From: Chloroflexota bacterium
GTDB lineage: Bacteria > Chloroflexota > Anaerolineae > CG2-30-64-16
Length of the DNA: 24,224 nucleotides
Reading direction: 5' to 3'
NCBI GenBank assembly: GCA_029555885.1
Contig: JAKPQT010000475.1
Coordinates: 1 to 24,224, forward strand
Part shown: piece after piece, positions 1-9,809 of the stretch
Position numbering within the stretch: the first letter of the stretch is position 1
Layout: each line of letters starts with the position of its first letter
Position numbers and translations under genes: made by a program
Notes under the pieces: model-generated
Seen by the model: the letters and a program-made list of their open reading frames with translations, nothing else
Databases searched by the model: none
What the model was told of the DNA's origin: nothing

Positions 1-2807
1 CCCTTGACGTCACCGAGCACCGTCAGCTCATCCCGGTAGGCCTGGGCTGCCGCATCCAGTTGCTTGAGCTCCAGCCGGCACAGCGCCACATCCTCCAGGC
101 AGCGCGCGAAGTCCAGCCCCAGCTTGCCTGCCAGGGCCGCCGGTTCGTATTCTGCGCGCCGCGCGTAGACACCCTCGCTCAAGGTCAGAAGCCGCGTAAA
201 GTCCTGTTGGGTCTTGAGATAGATACTCAACGCGACGTTAGGATTGTGAAACGACGCGCGCGCGGCCAGCGCCAGCTCCACCGCGGTGCGCAGGTTCTCG
301 TACTCGATGCCGATGAGCGCCAGCCCGACCTGCCGTTCCTGCGGCTCCTTCGATCGCGCCAACTGCCCCAATTCGCCGCCCCACTGGTCGTACAGTTCAC
401 GATACGCAGTCTCGATGGCCTCCCGGCTGGCCGCCTGCTCCGCCCCGGCCAGCCTCGCGCGCAGGAAGTAGGGGAAGATGGGCTGCAGGGTGAGATAGCC
501 GGGGACGTCGTGTCCGCCGATCAGACCCCAGTCCGCCGCGCCTTTCAGGACCGGCTGCCAGCGGTCCACGGGCAGGCCGGCCAGCGCGGGCTGCGTGAGG
601 AGCAGCTTGCCGTAATCCTCCAACAGGTTCGTGAACACCACGCCCGTGAACGGCGCGAGCGCCAGCAGGAGCCGCTGGTCCGCTTCCGCCAGGTTGCCGA
701 AGGAGTAGTCCACACAGGCCAGCAGGCTCTCGGTCTTGTCGGCCTTGCCCGTGTCCAGGCTCGCCAGCCCCGCGCGCAAGCTGGCCAGCACCTCGGCGGG
801 GGTCTGCCGCGCCAGGTTCGCCAGCACGACCTCGATGGGCAGCGGATAGCCCGCCAGCAGCTTGAGCAGATCACGGAGGTCGGCGTGCTTGCGGTAGCCG
901 GTCGCACCGTGCCGCTTGAGCACCGCGTCCGCCAGGCCGGACGCGGCCTCATCGTCCAGGCCGGGCAGGTCATACGTGGTCGCGGGCAGCCCGTCCAGCA
1001 GCCACGCCTCCGGGCTGCGCGAGCCGAGCAGGACGACCGTCCGCCCGCCCGCGAGGCTGCGCAGGAACGCCTTGAGCTTCTGCCGCTCCGCCTCCCCCAG
1101 CGTGTTCTTGATGGCGAGGTGCGTGCCGGTGATGGATTCGAGGTTGTCGAGGATGAGCAGGTGCCGCGTGCCGCGCAGGCGGTCGGCCAGGTAGGCCTGC
1201 TGTGCTTCCTCCGGCATCGGCAGGAACGTGCCGCTGAACTCGCCCGGCGGCAGCAGCCGCTCCGCGACCGCGTGGAGAATCTGCTGGCGGTTCCACGCCT
1301 TGCTGTCCCACCCGAAGTAGAAGACCTCGTCCACGAAGCCGGTGCGCTGCCACCACATGCCGAGATGGCGCAGCAGCGCGCTCTTGCCTGCGCCGCCCAT
1401 GCCGTGGACGAGCAGCAGGTTGCGCGCCAGGACGTGCCGCTCGATGTTGAGGATGTCGAGGTCGCGGCCGAAGAAGCTGTACTCCGGCTCGTGCGGGGCA
1501 TAGCGACCGGCCTTGCGCCGGAAATAGGCATCGGCCTCCGTGGCGCTCAGCTCGCGCGTCGCGAGGCGGAGCCCCTCGGCGTTGCAGTAGGCGACCGGCA
1601 GCAGCCAGTCCTCCAGCGGGATCATCTGGCGGAAGTGGCCGCGGCGCTGCTTGTCGTTGCGGAGCGCCTGCCGTGCCCGGCGCATCGCATAGGCCGGGTC
1701 GCCGCCGCCCGCGTCCGGCGCGTCGAACAGCGCCCGGTAGAACGCGGCCATGAACTTCTCTGCCGCGCTGACCGTGACCGAGTAGCCCATCGCGACGACG
1801 AGCTGCATGCCCGCCTTCATCAGCTCTGCGGCGACGCTCGTCTCGCTCTTGCCGACCTGCATGGCCGACTGGCACGCGTTGAGGATGGCGACCGGGATCC
1901 GGTATTTCTGGAGCAGCCGCGCCAGCTCCCCGGCCTCGACCGGGTCGGCCACCGCGACCGGCAGGCCGTCGTCGTCTGCCCCTTCGAGGAACAGGAAGCC
2001 CCGCTGCCCCTCGTAGGGCGCAATCTTATCCCGCCCATAGCGCACGCTCTGGAACGTGAGCGCGGCCAGCCGCGCATCCTTCAACTGCTTCTCAAAGCTG
2101 TCGAACTCGTCGAAGGTCAGGAGGCTGCCGTGGACGTCGAAGTGGATGGCATGGTAGTGCTGCTCGACGGGTCGCTGCTGCATGCGCTCCAGGTGATCCT
2201 CGAGGCTGCGGTACGTGGCGGGGCGGAGGATGTCCACCCGCACGCGCAGGCCCGCCTGCTCCAGCGTGTCCAGCAGCGGCCGCGAGATGGTGCGGTAGGA
2301 GATGTCGCCCGCGCCGTCGGGCCGTGCGGTGACGACGAGCACGTTGATCGTGGAGGAAGGCTTAACCTTGGCGTGGATGACCTGTTTGACCATGTTGCGG
2401 CGGATCACAATGGCATCGAGGCTCAACGCACGATCAAGCTTGGGATCCTTGAGAGCCTCCCAATGCAGAGCGTGAAACGCGGATGTGCCCTTGATCTCGA
2501 TGACGAGGCTCCCCAGGTCGCCTCGCATCTCGGCATAGGTGGCAAAAACCTCCGGGTCGGCAAACAGTTGCCGGAACAGCGCCTCGCCGTATGCTTGGAC
2601 GCTCTGCGCGGCAGCCTCCGCCTTGACGTTGTCGGTGAACGGGAACGCCAACCACTCCTCGAAGTACCACGCGAGCCGCTCTTCCTCTGCTTTGCCGAAC
2701 GGGTCGGTGATGATCACGGGCACGCTCTCGCCGTGCTCGAAGCTGACGCACGCACTGAAGGGGCTGGCGGTCTCTGTGCCGGTCTGCTGGATGGTGATGG
2801 TGGGCAT
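1..2807 (-). CDS. CHAT protease domain / NB-ARC (STAND) ATPase / TPR-like protein, C-terminus beyond window
   Basis: The reading frame runs from an ATG at 2807 to the left edge without a stop, giving at least 935 codons. GGAGG sits 6 nt upstream and fixes the start. The N-terminal half (about residues 60-390) is a CHAT domain, a caspase-like cysteine protease fold. It has FHALHWEAL, the candidate catalytic His in HFDVHG (His226) and the candidate Cys in ILNACQS (Cys312). An NB-ARC/STAND ATPase follows: Walker A GMGGAGKS (469-476), Walker B HLLILDN (Asp554), a sensor-type Arg in GSRSPEA (about 597) and the GxP motif GYPLPIE (653). The remainder (about 740 onward) is helical and resembles a winged helix plus TPR or similar repeats. 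By family, STAND ATPases act as ligand-gated oligomerising switches, so this is probably a cytoplasmic sensor that activates a protease, possibly in defence or cell-fate control. The target and ligand are not visible. It is transcribed divergently from dnaE and no partner gene is in the window. Confidence 0.9.
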   Translation of the reverse strand, partial: MPTITIQQTGTETASPFSACVSFEHGESVPVIITDPFGKAEEERLAWYFEEWLAFPFTDNVKAEAAAQSVQAYGEALFRQLFADPEVFATYAEMRGDLGSLVIEIKGTSAFHALHWEALKDPKLDRALSLDAIVIRRNMVKQVIHAKVKPSSTINVLVVTARPDGAGDISYRTISRPLLDTLEQAGLRVRVDILRPATYRSLEDHLERMQQRPVEQHYHAIHFDVHGSLLTFDEFDSFEKQLKDARLAALTFQSVRYGRDKIAPYEGQRGFLFLEGADDDGLPVAVADPVEAGELARLLQKYRIPVAILNACQSAMQVGKSETSVAAELMKAGMQLVVAMGYSVTVSAAEKFMAAFYRALFDAPDAGGGDPAYAMRRARQALRNDKQRRGHFRQMIPLEDWLLPVAYCNAEGLRLATRELSATEADAYFRRKAGRYAPHEPEYSFFGRDLDILNIERHVLARNLLLVHGMGGAGKSALLRHLGMWWQRTGFVDEVFYFGWDSKAWNRQQILHAVAERLLPPGEFSGTFLPMPEEAQQAYLADRLRGTRHLLILDNLESITGTHLAIKNTLGEAERQKLKAFLRSLAGGRTVVLLGSRSPEAWLLDGLPATTYDLPGLDDEAASGLADAVLKRHGATGYRKHADLRDLLKLLAGYPLPIEVVLANLARQTPAEVLASLRAGLASLDTGKADKTESLLACVDYSFGNLAEADQRLLLALAPFTGVVFTNLLEDYGKLLLTQPALAGLPVDRWQPVLKGAADWGLIGGHDVPGYLTLQPIFPYFLRARLAGAEQAASREAIETAYRELYDQWGGELGQLARSKEPQERQVGLALIGIEYENLRTAVELALAARASFHNPNVALSIYLKTQQDFTRLLTLSEGVYARRAEYEPAALAGKLGLDFARCLEDVALCRLELKQLDAAAQAYRDELTVLGDVK

Positions 2808-2854
2808 GGGGGGCCTCCACGGTGAGCGCCGGTGCAAGACAGGTAATTGTGCTG

Positions 2855-2865
2855 TTTATATCATA
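2855..2865 (-). promoter_or_regulatory. Possible -10 region for the CHAT/NB-ARC gene
   Basis: On the minus strand, TATGAT (2865-2860) followed directly by TATAAA-like sequence lies about 50 nt upstream of the CHAT gene start. No good -35 hexamer is seen at the right spacing, so the call rests on the AT-rich -10-like patch in otherwise GC-rich DNA. Confidence 0.3.
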
Positions 2866-2925
2866 GATGCCGCCCCTGCGCCAGTTGTGCTGCGTCCCCC
2901 GATTTCCCGGCCCACGGTTGGGGTC

Positions 2926-2934
2926 TGGTATAAT
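2926..2934 (+). promoter_or_regulatory. Extended -10 promoter for dnaE
   Basis: TGGTATAAT is a consensus -10 (TATAAT, 2929-2934) with the TGn extension. It lies 29 nt before the dnaE start codon, so the leader would be about 20 nt. The -35 region is weak, as is common with extended -10 promoters. Confidence 0.6.
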
Positions 2935-2963
2935 ACCCTCACTCCTCAATACAGGTAGCGACT

Positions 2964-5900
2964 ATGGCCGACGATTTCGTGCATCTGCACGTGCACACCG
3001 AATACTCGCTGCTCGACGGCATGGGCCGGGTGAGCCAGCTCACCAAGCGCGCGGCCGAGCTGGGCCAGCCCGCGCTCGCGCTGACCGACCACGGCACCAT
3101 GCACGGCGCGATCGAGTTCACGCGCGCGTGCAAGGCCGCGGGCATCAAGCCGCTGCTCGGCGTCGAGGCGTACATCACGCAGCATGGCCGCCCGATGGAG
3201 GGCCGAGACGCGGAGCTGGACAAGAACCGCCACCACCTGCTCCTGCTCGCCCAGGACATGACGGGCTACCGCAACCTGCTGCAAATCTGCTCCGATGCGC
3301 AGATGAAGGGCTACTACTACCGCCCGCGCATCGACGCCGACTACCTGGCCGCGCACAGCGCGGGGCTCATCTGCACGTCCGGCTGCCTGACCGCCGAGCT
3401 GCCGAGCCTGCTGCGCCAGGGGCAGGAGCGCAAGGCGCTGGAACGCCTGCACTGGTATCGCGAGGTGTTCGGCCCGGATCGCTGGTACATCGAGTTCCAG
3501 GAACACGACATCCCGGAACTGACGCAGATCAACCGCCAGTTGTTCGCGTTCGCGAAGCAGTACGATGTGCCGATGATCGTCACCAACGATGTGCATTACG
3601 TCAAAGAGCAGGATGCCACGCCCCATGACGTGCTCCTGTGCGTGCAGACCGGCGCGCTGATGAACGATCCCCACCGGCTGCGCTATGGCGGCAGCTCCTA
3701 CTTCCTCAAGTCGCTCGACCAGATGCGCCAGACCTTCCTGCCGCTGGCCGACCTGCCCGCGGATGCGTTCAGCAACACAGTCAGGATCGCGGAGATGTGC
3801 GACGTCGATCCCGAGGACAGCGAGTATCACCTGCCCGACATCGACATCCCGGAGGGGTACAACTACGAGAGCTACCTCCGCCATCTGACCGAGGAAGGGC
3901 TGCGGCGGCGGTACGGCAGCCGGGCCGACGACCCGGATGTGCAGGCGCGTAAGGAACACGAGCTCAAAATCATCCACGACATGGGGTTCGACGTCTACTA
4001 CCTCATCGTCTGGGACCTATGCATGTACGCGCAGCGCCGCGGCATCTGGTGGAACGTCCGGGGGTCGGGCGCAGGCTCGATCGTCGCGTATGCGATGGGC
4101 GTGACCAACCTCGACCCGCTGCGCAACAAGCTCATCTTCGAGCGGTTCCTCAACCCGGGCCGCGTGACCATGCCCGACTTCGACCTGGATTTCCCGGATG
4201 ACCAGCGCGAAGAGCTGATTCGCTACACGGTCGACAAGTATGGCGACCACCGGGTCGCACAGATCGTGACGTTCGGGCGCATGAAGGCGCGCGCGGCGGT
4301 GCGCGACGTGGGCCGCGCGCTCGATGTGCCCCTGCCGGAAGTGGACCAACTTGCGAAGATGATCCCGGCCATCCCGGGCAAACCGGTCACCATCACGGAT
4401 GTGCTGACGCCGGAGCACGAGTTCTACTCAGTGGACCTCAAGAACCGCTACGAGAGCGACGAACAGGTGCGTCACCTGCTGGACCTGGCGAAGGACCTGG
4501 AGGGCGTGGCGCGCCACTCCTCGATTCACGCTGCGGCAGTCATCGTGGCCGACCGGGAACTGACCTACTATACGCCGCTGATGCGCCCGCCCAAGTCGGC
4601 CATCACACAGACGGTCACGCAGTACGAGTACCCGATCCTGGAATCCATCGGCCTGCTCAAGGTGGACTTCCTGGGGCTGGCGACATTGACGCTGATGCGC
4701 GAGGCCGCTGCGCTCATCAAGGAGCGCCACGGCATCGAGTACACGCTCGAAAACCTGCCCATTGACGACCCCAAGACCTACGAGCTGCTCACCTCCGGCG
4801 ACGTGATGGGCGTGTTCCAGGTCGAAGGCGCGGGGATGAGACGGGTGCTGATGGAGCTGCGCCCGACCGAATTCGACCATATCACCGCGACCATCTCGCT
4901 CTATCGCCCCGGCCCCATGGAGTTCATCCCGGACTTTATCGCCTGCCTGCACGGCGAGAAACAACCGGAGTATGTGCACCCAATCCTGGCACCTATTCTG
5001 GCCGAAACCATGGGAGTGTGCGTGTACCAGGAACAGGTGATTCAGATCCTGGCCGACATCGCGGGGTACCTGCCGGGCGAGGCCGACCTGGTGCGCCGCG
5101 GCATCAGCAAGAAGTCCAAGAAGACGCTCGACGAGCACCGAGAGATCTTCGCGAAGGGCGCGCACCGGGTCTCCAAGCTCAGCCGCAAGGAAGCCGACGC
5201 CATCTGGGACGCGCTCATGGGGTTTGCGCGCTACGGCTTCAACCGGGCGCACGCAGCCGACTACGCGGTCATCGTCGCGCAGACGGGCTACCTCAAGGCG
5301 CATCACCCGGTCGAGTACATGGCCGCGCTGCTTACCGTGGAGCGCCACAACACCGAGAAGATCGGCGTACTGATCGCTGAGTGCCGCCGCATGGGCATCG
5401 AAGTCCTCCCGCCCAACGTCAATGTCAGCGGCCATCGCTTCAGCGTCGAGAAGCTGCCGCCCGGCCGCACGCCTCCGCGCCAGACGACGGTCTATCCCTT
5501 CCCCATCGAGCCGGGCATCGCGATCCGCATGGGGCTGGATGCCATCAAGAACCTGGGCGAGGGCGCGGTGGACCTGGTGCTGGCGGGCCGCGGCAACACT
5601 CCGTTCAAGTCGCTGACCGACTTCACTGAGCGCGTCGACCTGCGCGAGCTCAACCGCCGCGGGCTGGAGTGTCTCATCAAGGTCGGTGCGCTGGACGACT
5701 TCGGGCCGCGCGGCCGGCTGATGGCCGCCATCGACGCGATCCTCAACGCCAGCGCGAGCGCGCACGCGGCGGCTGAGGCGGGCCAGATGTCGCTTTTTGG
5801 CCCCAGCAGCAGCGACGGCGGAGCCGGGGATGCCGCCGACGATATTCTCGCCGCCATGCCGGGCAGCCTTCAGGTCACCCCGAAAGAAATCCTGGAATGG

Positions 5901-7151
5901 GAAAAGGAGCTTGTGGGCGTGTACGTTTCCAGCCATCCGCTGCAGCAAATGACCGTGGACCTGCAGAACCTCATCACGCACGCCACGGTCGACATCACCG
6001 AGGAACTCAAGGGCACCGCCGTCGTGATCGCCGGACTGATTGCCGATGTGCGCACCATCACGACGAAGAAGGGCGAGACGATGGCGTTCATTAAGCTCGA
6101 GGACCTGCAGGGGGCCGTCGACCTGACCGTGTTCCCGCAGTTGTTCAAGGATAAGCGCCATCTCTGGACGAACGACAAGATCGTCGTCATCTGGGGCAAG
6201 GCCGATTTCCGCAACGGCCGCGTCAGCGTGGTGGCGGACCAGGCGCAGGATTATGTCGAAGGGATGAAAATCATCGAGGATACGACCTCGGTGTATCACC
6301 GCTATCGCAACGGCCAGAACACGCCCGGCCGGCCGACCGTCCGTCAGGGCAACGGTGGCCCCGCCGCGCGACCGGCAGCCCGCCCCACGCCGCCCCCGCC
6401 CGCCTACACGGGTGATGAGGACGATCCGTACGGTGAGGATGTGAACCCCTTTGCCGGGGAAGAGCCGGAGTGGTTGGCGGGGGAAAGCTGGCAGCCGGAA
6501 GCCGAAGAGAACAAGGGCAAAGCTGAAGACCGGAAACTGGATGGGCGCAGTGAAGCTGCGCACGGAAGCCAGGAAGCGGAAGCTGGAAGCCGGAAGCTGG
6601 AAGCTGAAGCCGCTGACAGCCTCCCGGCAGCGGAACCGAGCGAGGAGTCGGACGGCGACAACGGGAACGGCAGCAGTCACGATGATCCAGTTTCCAGCTT
6701 CCAGCTTCCAGCCACTCAGACCGGGCCGTCGCTGCTCAGCCTGCCGCCGGAGCCGCCCGCGGTCCTCCCCGCGGCCGTGCCCGGCCCGGCGAGCCGCCCG
6801 GCAGACATCATACGCGAGAGCGGCATCAACGGGGGGCCGCAGGCCGCATACACCGGTGGCAGCGCGCAGCCTTCAGCTTTGGATGTGCCGCCTGCACCCG
6901 GCCCGCGCACGCTGCGCCTGACGTTCCGCCGCAGCCACAGCCTGGAGGCTGACCGCCGCCGCCTGGGCGAGCTGGTGGACCTGCTGGAGAAATACCAGGG
7001 CGACGACCGATTCGAGATCATCATCGAGGCGCAGGGCAATGCCCGCTACCAGCTGGCCTTCCCCAACAACCGCACGCACATCTGCCGCACGCTGCAGAAC
7101 GAGCTGAGCCTGCGCTTCGGCTCCGGCGCGTGGACGATCGTGACGGTGTAA
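2964..7151 (+). CDS. dnaE: DNA polymerase III subunit alpha (DnaE)
   Basis: This is the replicative DNA polymerase catalytic subunit, 1395 aa against roughly 1150-1200 for typical DnaE1. The N-terminal PHP domain keeps metal-binding motifs (HLHVHT at 7-12, TDHG, NDVHYV), so it may be an active exonuclease, unlike the E. coli PHP. The polymerase core has RGSGAGS, PDFDLDF (Asp405 and Asp407) and VDFLGL (Asp568), matching the E. coli catalytic triad 401/403/555, plus [12 protein letters not shown]. An OB fold lies at about 1015-1090 ([13 protein letters not shown]). Beyond it is a low-complexity linker (about 1100-1300) that contains a heptamer DNA repeat, then a conserved-looking C-terminal module ([16 protein letters not shown] to WTIVTV). 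The extra length is therefore mostly linker. It has its own promoter and a weak ribosome site. Confidence 0.98.
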   Translation: MADDFVHLHVHTEYSLLDGMGRVSQLTKRAAELGQPALALTDHGTMHGAIEFTRACKAAGIKPLLGVEAYITQHGRPMEGRDAELDKNRHHLLLLAQDMTGYRNLLQICSDAQMKGYYYRPRIDADYLAAHSAGLICTSGCLTAELPSLLRQGQERKALERLHWYREVFGPDRWYIEFQEHDIPELTQINRQLFAFAKQYDVPMIVTNDVHYVKEQDATPHDVLLCVQTGALMNDPHRLRYGGSSYFLKSLDQMRQTFLPLADLPADAFSNTVRIAEMCDVDPEDSEYHLPDIDIPEGYNYESYLRHLTEEGLRRRYGSRADDPDVQARKEHELKIIHDMGFDVYYLIVWDLCMYAQRRGIWWNVRGSGAGSIVAYAMGVTNLDPLRNKLIFERFLNPGRVTMPDFDLDFPDDQREELIRYTVDKYGDHRVAQIVTFGRMKARAAVRDVGRALDVPLPEVDQLAKMIPAIPGKPVTITDVLTPEHEFYSVDLKNRYESDEQVRHLLDLAKDLEGVARHSSIHAAAVIVADRELTYYTPLMRPPKSAITQTVTQYEYPILESIGLLKVDFLGLATLTLMREAAALIKERHGIEYTLENLPIDDPKTYELLTSGDVMGVFQVEGAGMRRVLMELRPTEFDHITATISLYRPGPMEFIPDFIACLHGEKQPEYVHPILAPILAETMGVCVYQEQVIQILADIAGYLPGEADLVRRGISKKSKKTLDEHREIFAKGAHRVSKLSRKEADAIWDALMGFARYGFNRAHAADYAVIVAQTGYLKAHHPVEYMAALLTVERHNTEKIGVLIAECRRMGIEVLPPNVNVSGHRFSVEKLPPGRTPPRQTTVYPFPIEPGIAIRMGLDAIKNLGEGAVDLVLAGRGNTPFKSLTDFTERVDLRELNRRGLECLIKVGALDDFGPRGRLMAAIDAILNASASAHAAAEAGQMSLFGPSSSDGGAGDAADDILAAMPGSLQVTPKEILEWEKELVGVYVSSHPLQQMTVDLQNLITHATVDITEELKGTAVVIAGLIADVRTITTKKGETMAFIKLEDLQGAVDLTVFPQLFKDKRHLWTNDKIVVIWGKADFRNGRVSVVADQAQDYVEGMKIIEDTTSVYHRYRNGQNTPGRPTVRQGNGGPAARPAARPTPPPPAYTGDEDDPYGEDVNPFAGEEPEWLAGESWQPEAEENKGKAEDRKLDGRSEAAHGSQEAEAGSRKLEAEAADSLPAAEPSEESDGDNGNGSSHDDPVSSFQLPATQTGPSLLSLPPEPPAVLPAAVPGPASRPADIIRESGINGGPQAAYTGGSAQPSALDVPPAPGPRTLRLTFRRSHSLEADRRRLGELVDLLEKYQGDDRFEIIIEAQGNARYQLAFPNNRTHICRTLQNELSLRFGSGAWTIVTV
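6571..6712 (+). repeat. Heptamer (GGAAGCT-type) tandem and inverted repeat inside the dnaE linker
   Basis: Between 6572 and 6606 the unit GGAAGC(T/C) repeats about five times with period 7. At 6691-6712 the complement TTCCAGC occurs three times. The segment 6592-6606 (GGAAGCTGGAAGCTG) is a perfect inverted match to 6695-6709, so the pair could form a 15-bp stem with an 88-nt loop. It lies entirely within the reading frame, encoding Lys/Glu/Ala-rich sequence and then SSFQLPA. Confidence 0.75.
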
Positions 7152-7194
7152 CAGCCGCGACTGCATACGAACTACCGATGGAGTCACCAATCGC

Positions 7195-7590
7195 ATGACC
7201 GAGCGCAAAATCCGTGTACTGGTTGCCAAGCCCGGCCTCGACGGCCACGACCGGGGCGCCAAAGTCGTCGCCCGCGCGCTGCGCGATGCGGGCATGGAGG
7301 TCATCTACACCGGCATCCGCCAGACGCCGGAGATGATCACCGAGGCTGCGCTGCAAGAGGACGTGGATGTCGTGGGCCTATCTGTCCTGTCCGGCGCGCA
7401 TATGGCGCTCTGCCCGCGCGTCGTCGAGCTCCTGCGCGGGGAGGGGCTGGATGACGTGCTCGTCCTCGTCGGCGGCATCATCCCCGACGACGACATCGAG
7501 CCACTCAAGCAGGCGGGCGTGAAGGGTGTCTTCGGCCCCGGCACCAGCACGCACGACATCATCGAGTTCATCCGGACGCAGGTGGGGTGA
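7195..7590 (+). CDS. Methylmalonyl-CoA mutase-type cobalamin-binding subunit
   Basis: This 131-aa protein is a stand-alone B12-binding Rossmann domain, equal to the C-terminal part of acyl-CoA mutases. The signature D16-G-H18-D-R-G21 contains the His that ligates cobalt in the base-off/His-on mode. The second motif SVLSGAH (63-69) and the GG at 93-94 complete the nucleotide-loop pocket. In split mutases this small subunit pairs with a separate catalytic subunit to interconvert methylmalonyl-CoA and succinyl-CoA, or related acyl-CoA isomers. No large subunit is in the window. The gene starts 43 nt after dnaE and MeaB follows 71 nt later, which supports a mutase role. The exact substrate cannot be told from this domain. 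Confidence 0.92.
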   Translation: MTERKIRVLVAKPGLDGHDRGAKVVARALRDAGMEVIYTGIRQTPEMITEAALQEDVDVVGLSVLSGAHMALCPRVVELLRGEGLDDVLVLVGGIIPDDDIEPLKQAGVKGVFGPGTSTHDIIEFIRTQVG

Positions 7591-7655
7591 AGGTTAGCAG
7601 GTTACAGGTTACAGGTTTGGCGATCTCGAACCTTCAACCTGCAACCTGCTAACCT
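7591..7655 (+). repeat. Heptamer-type inverted repeat between the B12 subunit and meaB
   Basis: Left arm 7591-7610 pairs with right arm 7636-7655 at 19 of 20 positions, around a 25-nt loop. The arms are built of GGTTAGC/GGTTACA and complementary CAACCTG units. The left arm begins directly after the preceding stop codon and the right arm ends 6 nt before the meaB start. Related repeats occur at 12081-12176 and 14391-14465. Confidence 0.8.
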
Positions 7656-7661
7656 GCAACC

Positions 7662-8666
7662 GTGAAGACGCTCATGGATCTCATCACCGACCTCCTCTCC
7701 GGCAGCCGCCGCGCGCTGGCCCGTACCATCTCGCAGGTGGAAGACCGCGCTGACGGCGCACACGCGCTGCTCGCTGCACTGTACGGGCATACGGGCCGCG
7801 CGCATGTCATTGGCATCACTGGCGCGCCGGGCACGGACAAATCCACGCTGGTCAACGCACTCGCGCGCACATACCGGGCCGCCGGCCTGACGGTCGGCGT
7901 CATCGCGGTGGATCCCACCAGCCCCTTCTCCGGCGGCGCGCTGCTGGGCGACCGGGTGCGGATGCGCGACCTGGCCGGCGACCCAGGCATCTTCATCCGT
8001 AGCATGGCGACGCGCGGCAGCCTGGGCGGGCTGGCCCGCGCGACCGCGGATGTCATCACCGTGCTCGACGCGGCCGGGTTCGATCGCATCCTCGTCGAAA
8101 CGGTCGGTGTCGGCCAGGCCGAGGTGGATATTGCCAGCGCCGCGCACACGACCATCGTCGTGGAAGCGCCAGGGCTGGGCGACGAGGTGCAGGCCATCAA
8201 GGCGGGCGTGCTGGAAATTGCGGATGTCTTTGCGGTCAACAAGGCCGACCGGGAGGGGGCCGACCGCACGGTCATGGCGCTCCAGATGATGCAGGGCCTC
8301 GCGCCGGCGCCCGCGGGCCATCACGGCCCGCAGATGGGCCCGCACGGCCACGCGCTGCCCGGCCCGCAGGAGAACGGCACGTGGCTGCCGCCCATCGTCA
8401 AGACGGTCGCCACGAGCGGCCAGGGCGTCGAGGCGCTGCGTGACTGGGTGGAGCGTCACGCCGTTTATCTGCGAGACAGCGGTCAACTGGCACAGCGCGA
8501 GCAGGCCCGCGCAGCGGCCGCGCTCGAGCACATCCTGCGCGACCGTCTGCTGGCCGACCTGCTCGCGCGGCAGCCCGCGGATCGCCTGCCCGCGCTGGTA
8601 ACAGCCATCGCCGGCCGCACGCTGGACCCGTACGCAGCAGCCGATGCGCTGCTGGCCGGCTCGTAG
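7662..8666 (+). CDS. meaB: MeaB/ArgK-family GTPase (methylmalonyl-CoA mutase chaperone)
   Basis: This G3E-type GTPase loads and protects the B12 cofactor of methylmalonyl-CoA mutase. It is 334 aa, normal for the family. Family motifs are clear: VDPTSPFSGGALLGDRVRM, FIRSMATRGSLGG, the G3 motif ETVGVGQAE, NKAD (G4) and TVATSGQGVEALR. The P-loop is odd: it reads GAPGTDKS (54-61), with Asp59 where the consensus GxxxxGK[ST] has Gly. A His/Gly/Pro-rich stretch (GHHGPQMGPHGHALPGP) lies before WLPPIVKT, a place where the family varies. The start is taken as GTG 7662; ATG 7674 is in frame and equally possible, and neither has a good ribosome site. It sits beside the B12 subunit, its likely partner. 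Confidence 0.93.
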   Translation: MKTLMDLITDLLSGSRRALARTISQVEDRADGAHALLAALYGHTGRAHVIGITGAPGTDKSTLVNALARTYRAAGLTVGVIAVDPTSPFSGGALLGDRVRMRDLAGDPGIFIRSMATRGSLGGLARATADVITVLDAAGFDRILVETVGVGQAEVDIASAAHTTIVVEAPGLGDEVQAIKAGVLEIADVFAVNKADREGADRTVMALQMMQGLAPAPAGHHGPQMGPHGHALPGPQENGTWLPPIVKTVATSGQGVEALRDWVERHAVYLRDSGQLAQREQARAAAALEHILRDRLLADLLARQPADRLPALVTAIAGRTLDPYAAADALLAGS

Positions 8667-8759
8667 GACGGCCGCATGGGCATTCTAACGGGCACAAGAC
8701 CCTGGATTTCGCGTTATTTGGATCAGCTCTCAGTGCAGTTACGAGGAACTTAGGGCGTC

Positions 8760-9809
8760 ATGCGAGCCACCGTCATCTGCAATCCGGCCGCAGGACAACA
8801 CGACTGCCACGAGGAACTGCTCCAGGTGATTCGCTACCTGGAGGGGCAGGGCATTCAGATTGACAGCGTCGAGGAAACCCACGGCCCCAGCGATGTCACC
8901 ACATACGCGCGCCGTGCAGCCCTACGTGGCAGCGACGTTGTGTTCCTGTCTGGCGGCGACGGCAGCATCGCAGAGGCCGTGGACGGCCTGGTCAATACCG
9001 AGACTGCGCTTGCTGTCCTGCCCAGCGGCACCGGCAACGTCTTCGCCCGCCAGCTCAATCTGCCCGTGCCGGGCGGCATCCATGCCCGGCCCTTGCTCGA
9101 GTCCGCACGTCTCCTGCTGGCCGGCCAGGTGCGGCGAGTCGATGTGGGCCGCGTGACCCCCCGCGGGGCCATGACCCCTGCCCGCCATTTCCTCCTGTGG
9201 TGCGGCATCGGCTTCGACGCCGCGGTGAACATCGGGCTGCATGCGGACCTGGAACGCAAGCGGCGCCTCGGCCTCATCGCCACCGTCATCACCGGCTTCC
9301 TCACGCTGCGCGATTTCGCGGGCACGTCGGTGCGCATCCGCGTGGACGGCCACCGGATGAGCCGGCGCATCATGATGCTGGTTGCCAGCAATATCCAGAT
9401 TTACGGCGTCATCTTCCGCCTTACGCAACGCGCGGTCATCGACGACGGCTTCCTGGACATCGTGTGCTTCCAGGGTACTACCCCCGCACGCACCCTCCTG
9501 CACGCGGTCAAGCTGCTCGTGAACCGCCACGTGGATGACCCCAAAGTGGATATCTTCCGGGCGCGGCGCATCGAGATCGTCACTGCCCGGCCCATGCCCG
9601 TCCATGTCGACGGTGACGCCATCGGCAATACGCCCATCGTCATCGAAGTCGTGCCCCGGAGCCTTAACCTGCTGACGCCCACCTGCGCCCCCGCCAACCT
9701 GTTCATGGATGGTGCGGGCGCGCTGCCGCCGGAGAATGCCTGGGAATGGATGCAGCGCGTGGCTGTAGACGTTCAGATTGCCATCAAGGAGAGGACCGGT
9801 CTACCATGA
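8760..9809 (+). CDS. Diacylglycerol kinase / YegS-LCB5 family lipid kinase
   Basis: This 349-aa protein belongs to the DAGK catalytic family, which uses ATP to phosphorylate diacylglycerol, sphingoid bases or related lipids at the inner membrane face. N-terminal VICNPAAG (5-12), the nucleotide-binding GGDGS (65-69) and LPSGTGNVFAR (87-97) are the diagnostic motifs. A C-terminal beta-rich domain carries GIGFDAAVN and VHVDGDAIG. The precise lipid cannot be assigned. Its stop overlaps the next gene's start (ATGA, 9806-9809), so the two are probably translationally coupled. It is preceded by 93 nt of sequence after meaB in which no clear promoter was found. Confidence 0.9.
   Translation: MRATVICNPAAGQHDCHEELLQVIRYLEGQGIQIDSVEETHGPSDVTTYARRAALRGSDVVFLSGGDGSIAEAVDGLVNTETALAVLPSGTGNVFARQLNLPVPGGIHARPLLESARLLLAGQVRRVDVGRVTPRGAMTPARHFLLWCGIGFDAAVNIGLHADLERKRRLGLIATVITGFLTLRDFAGTSVRIRVDGHRMSRRIMMLVASNIQIYGVIFRLTQRAVIDDGFLDIVCFQGTTPARTLLHAVKLLVNRHVDDPKVDIFRARRIEIVTARPMPVHVDGDAIGNTPIVIEVVPRSLNLLTPTCAPANLFMDGAGALPPENAWEWMQRVAVDVQIAIKERTGLP

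Noticed and set aside
60..2825. 921-codon open frame on the plus strand
   Set aside because: Antisense to the CHAT/NB-ARC gene; composition is Arg/Gln/Val-rich without family motifs, while the minus strand shows clear catalytic motifs. A product of high third-position GC.
4428..6680. 750-codon open frame antisense to dnaE
   Set aside because: No recognisable domain; lies wholly against the DnaE catalytic and OB regions. Its N-terminus reads [10 protein letters not shown] because of the heptamer repeat.
7591..7655. CRISPR-like repeats
   Set aside because: Units are 7 bases, arranged as inverted arms, with no unique spacers of constant length and no cas genes.
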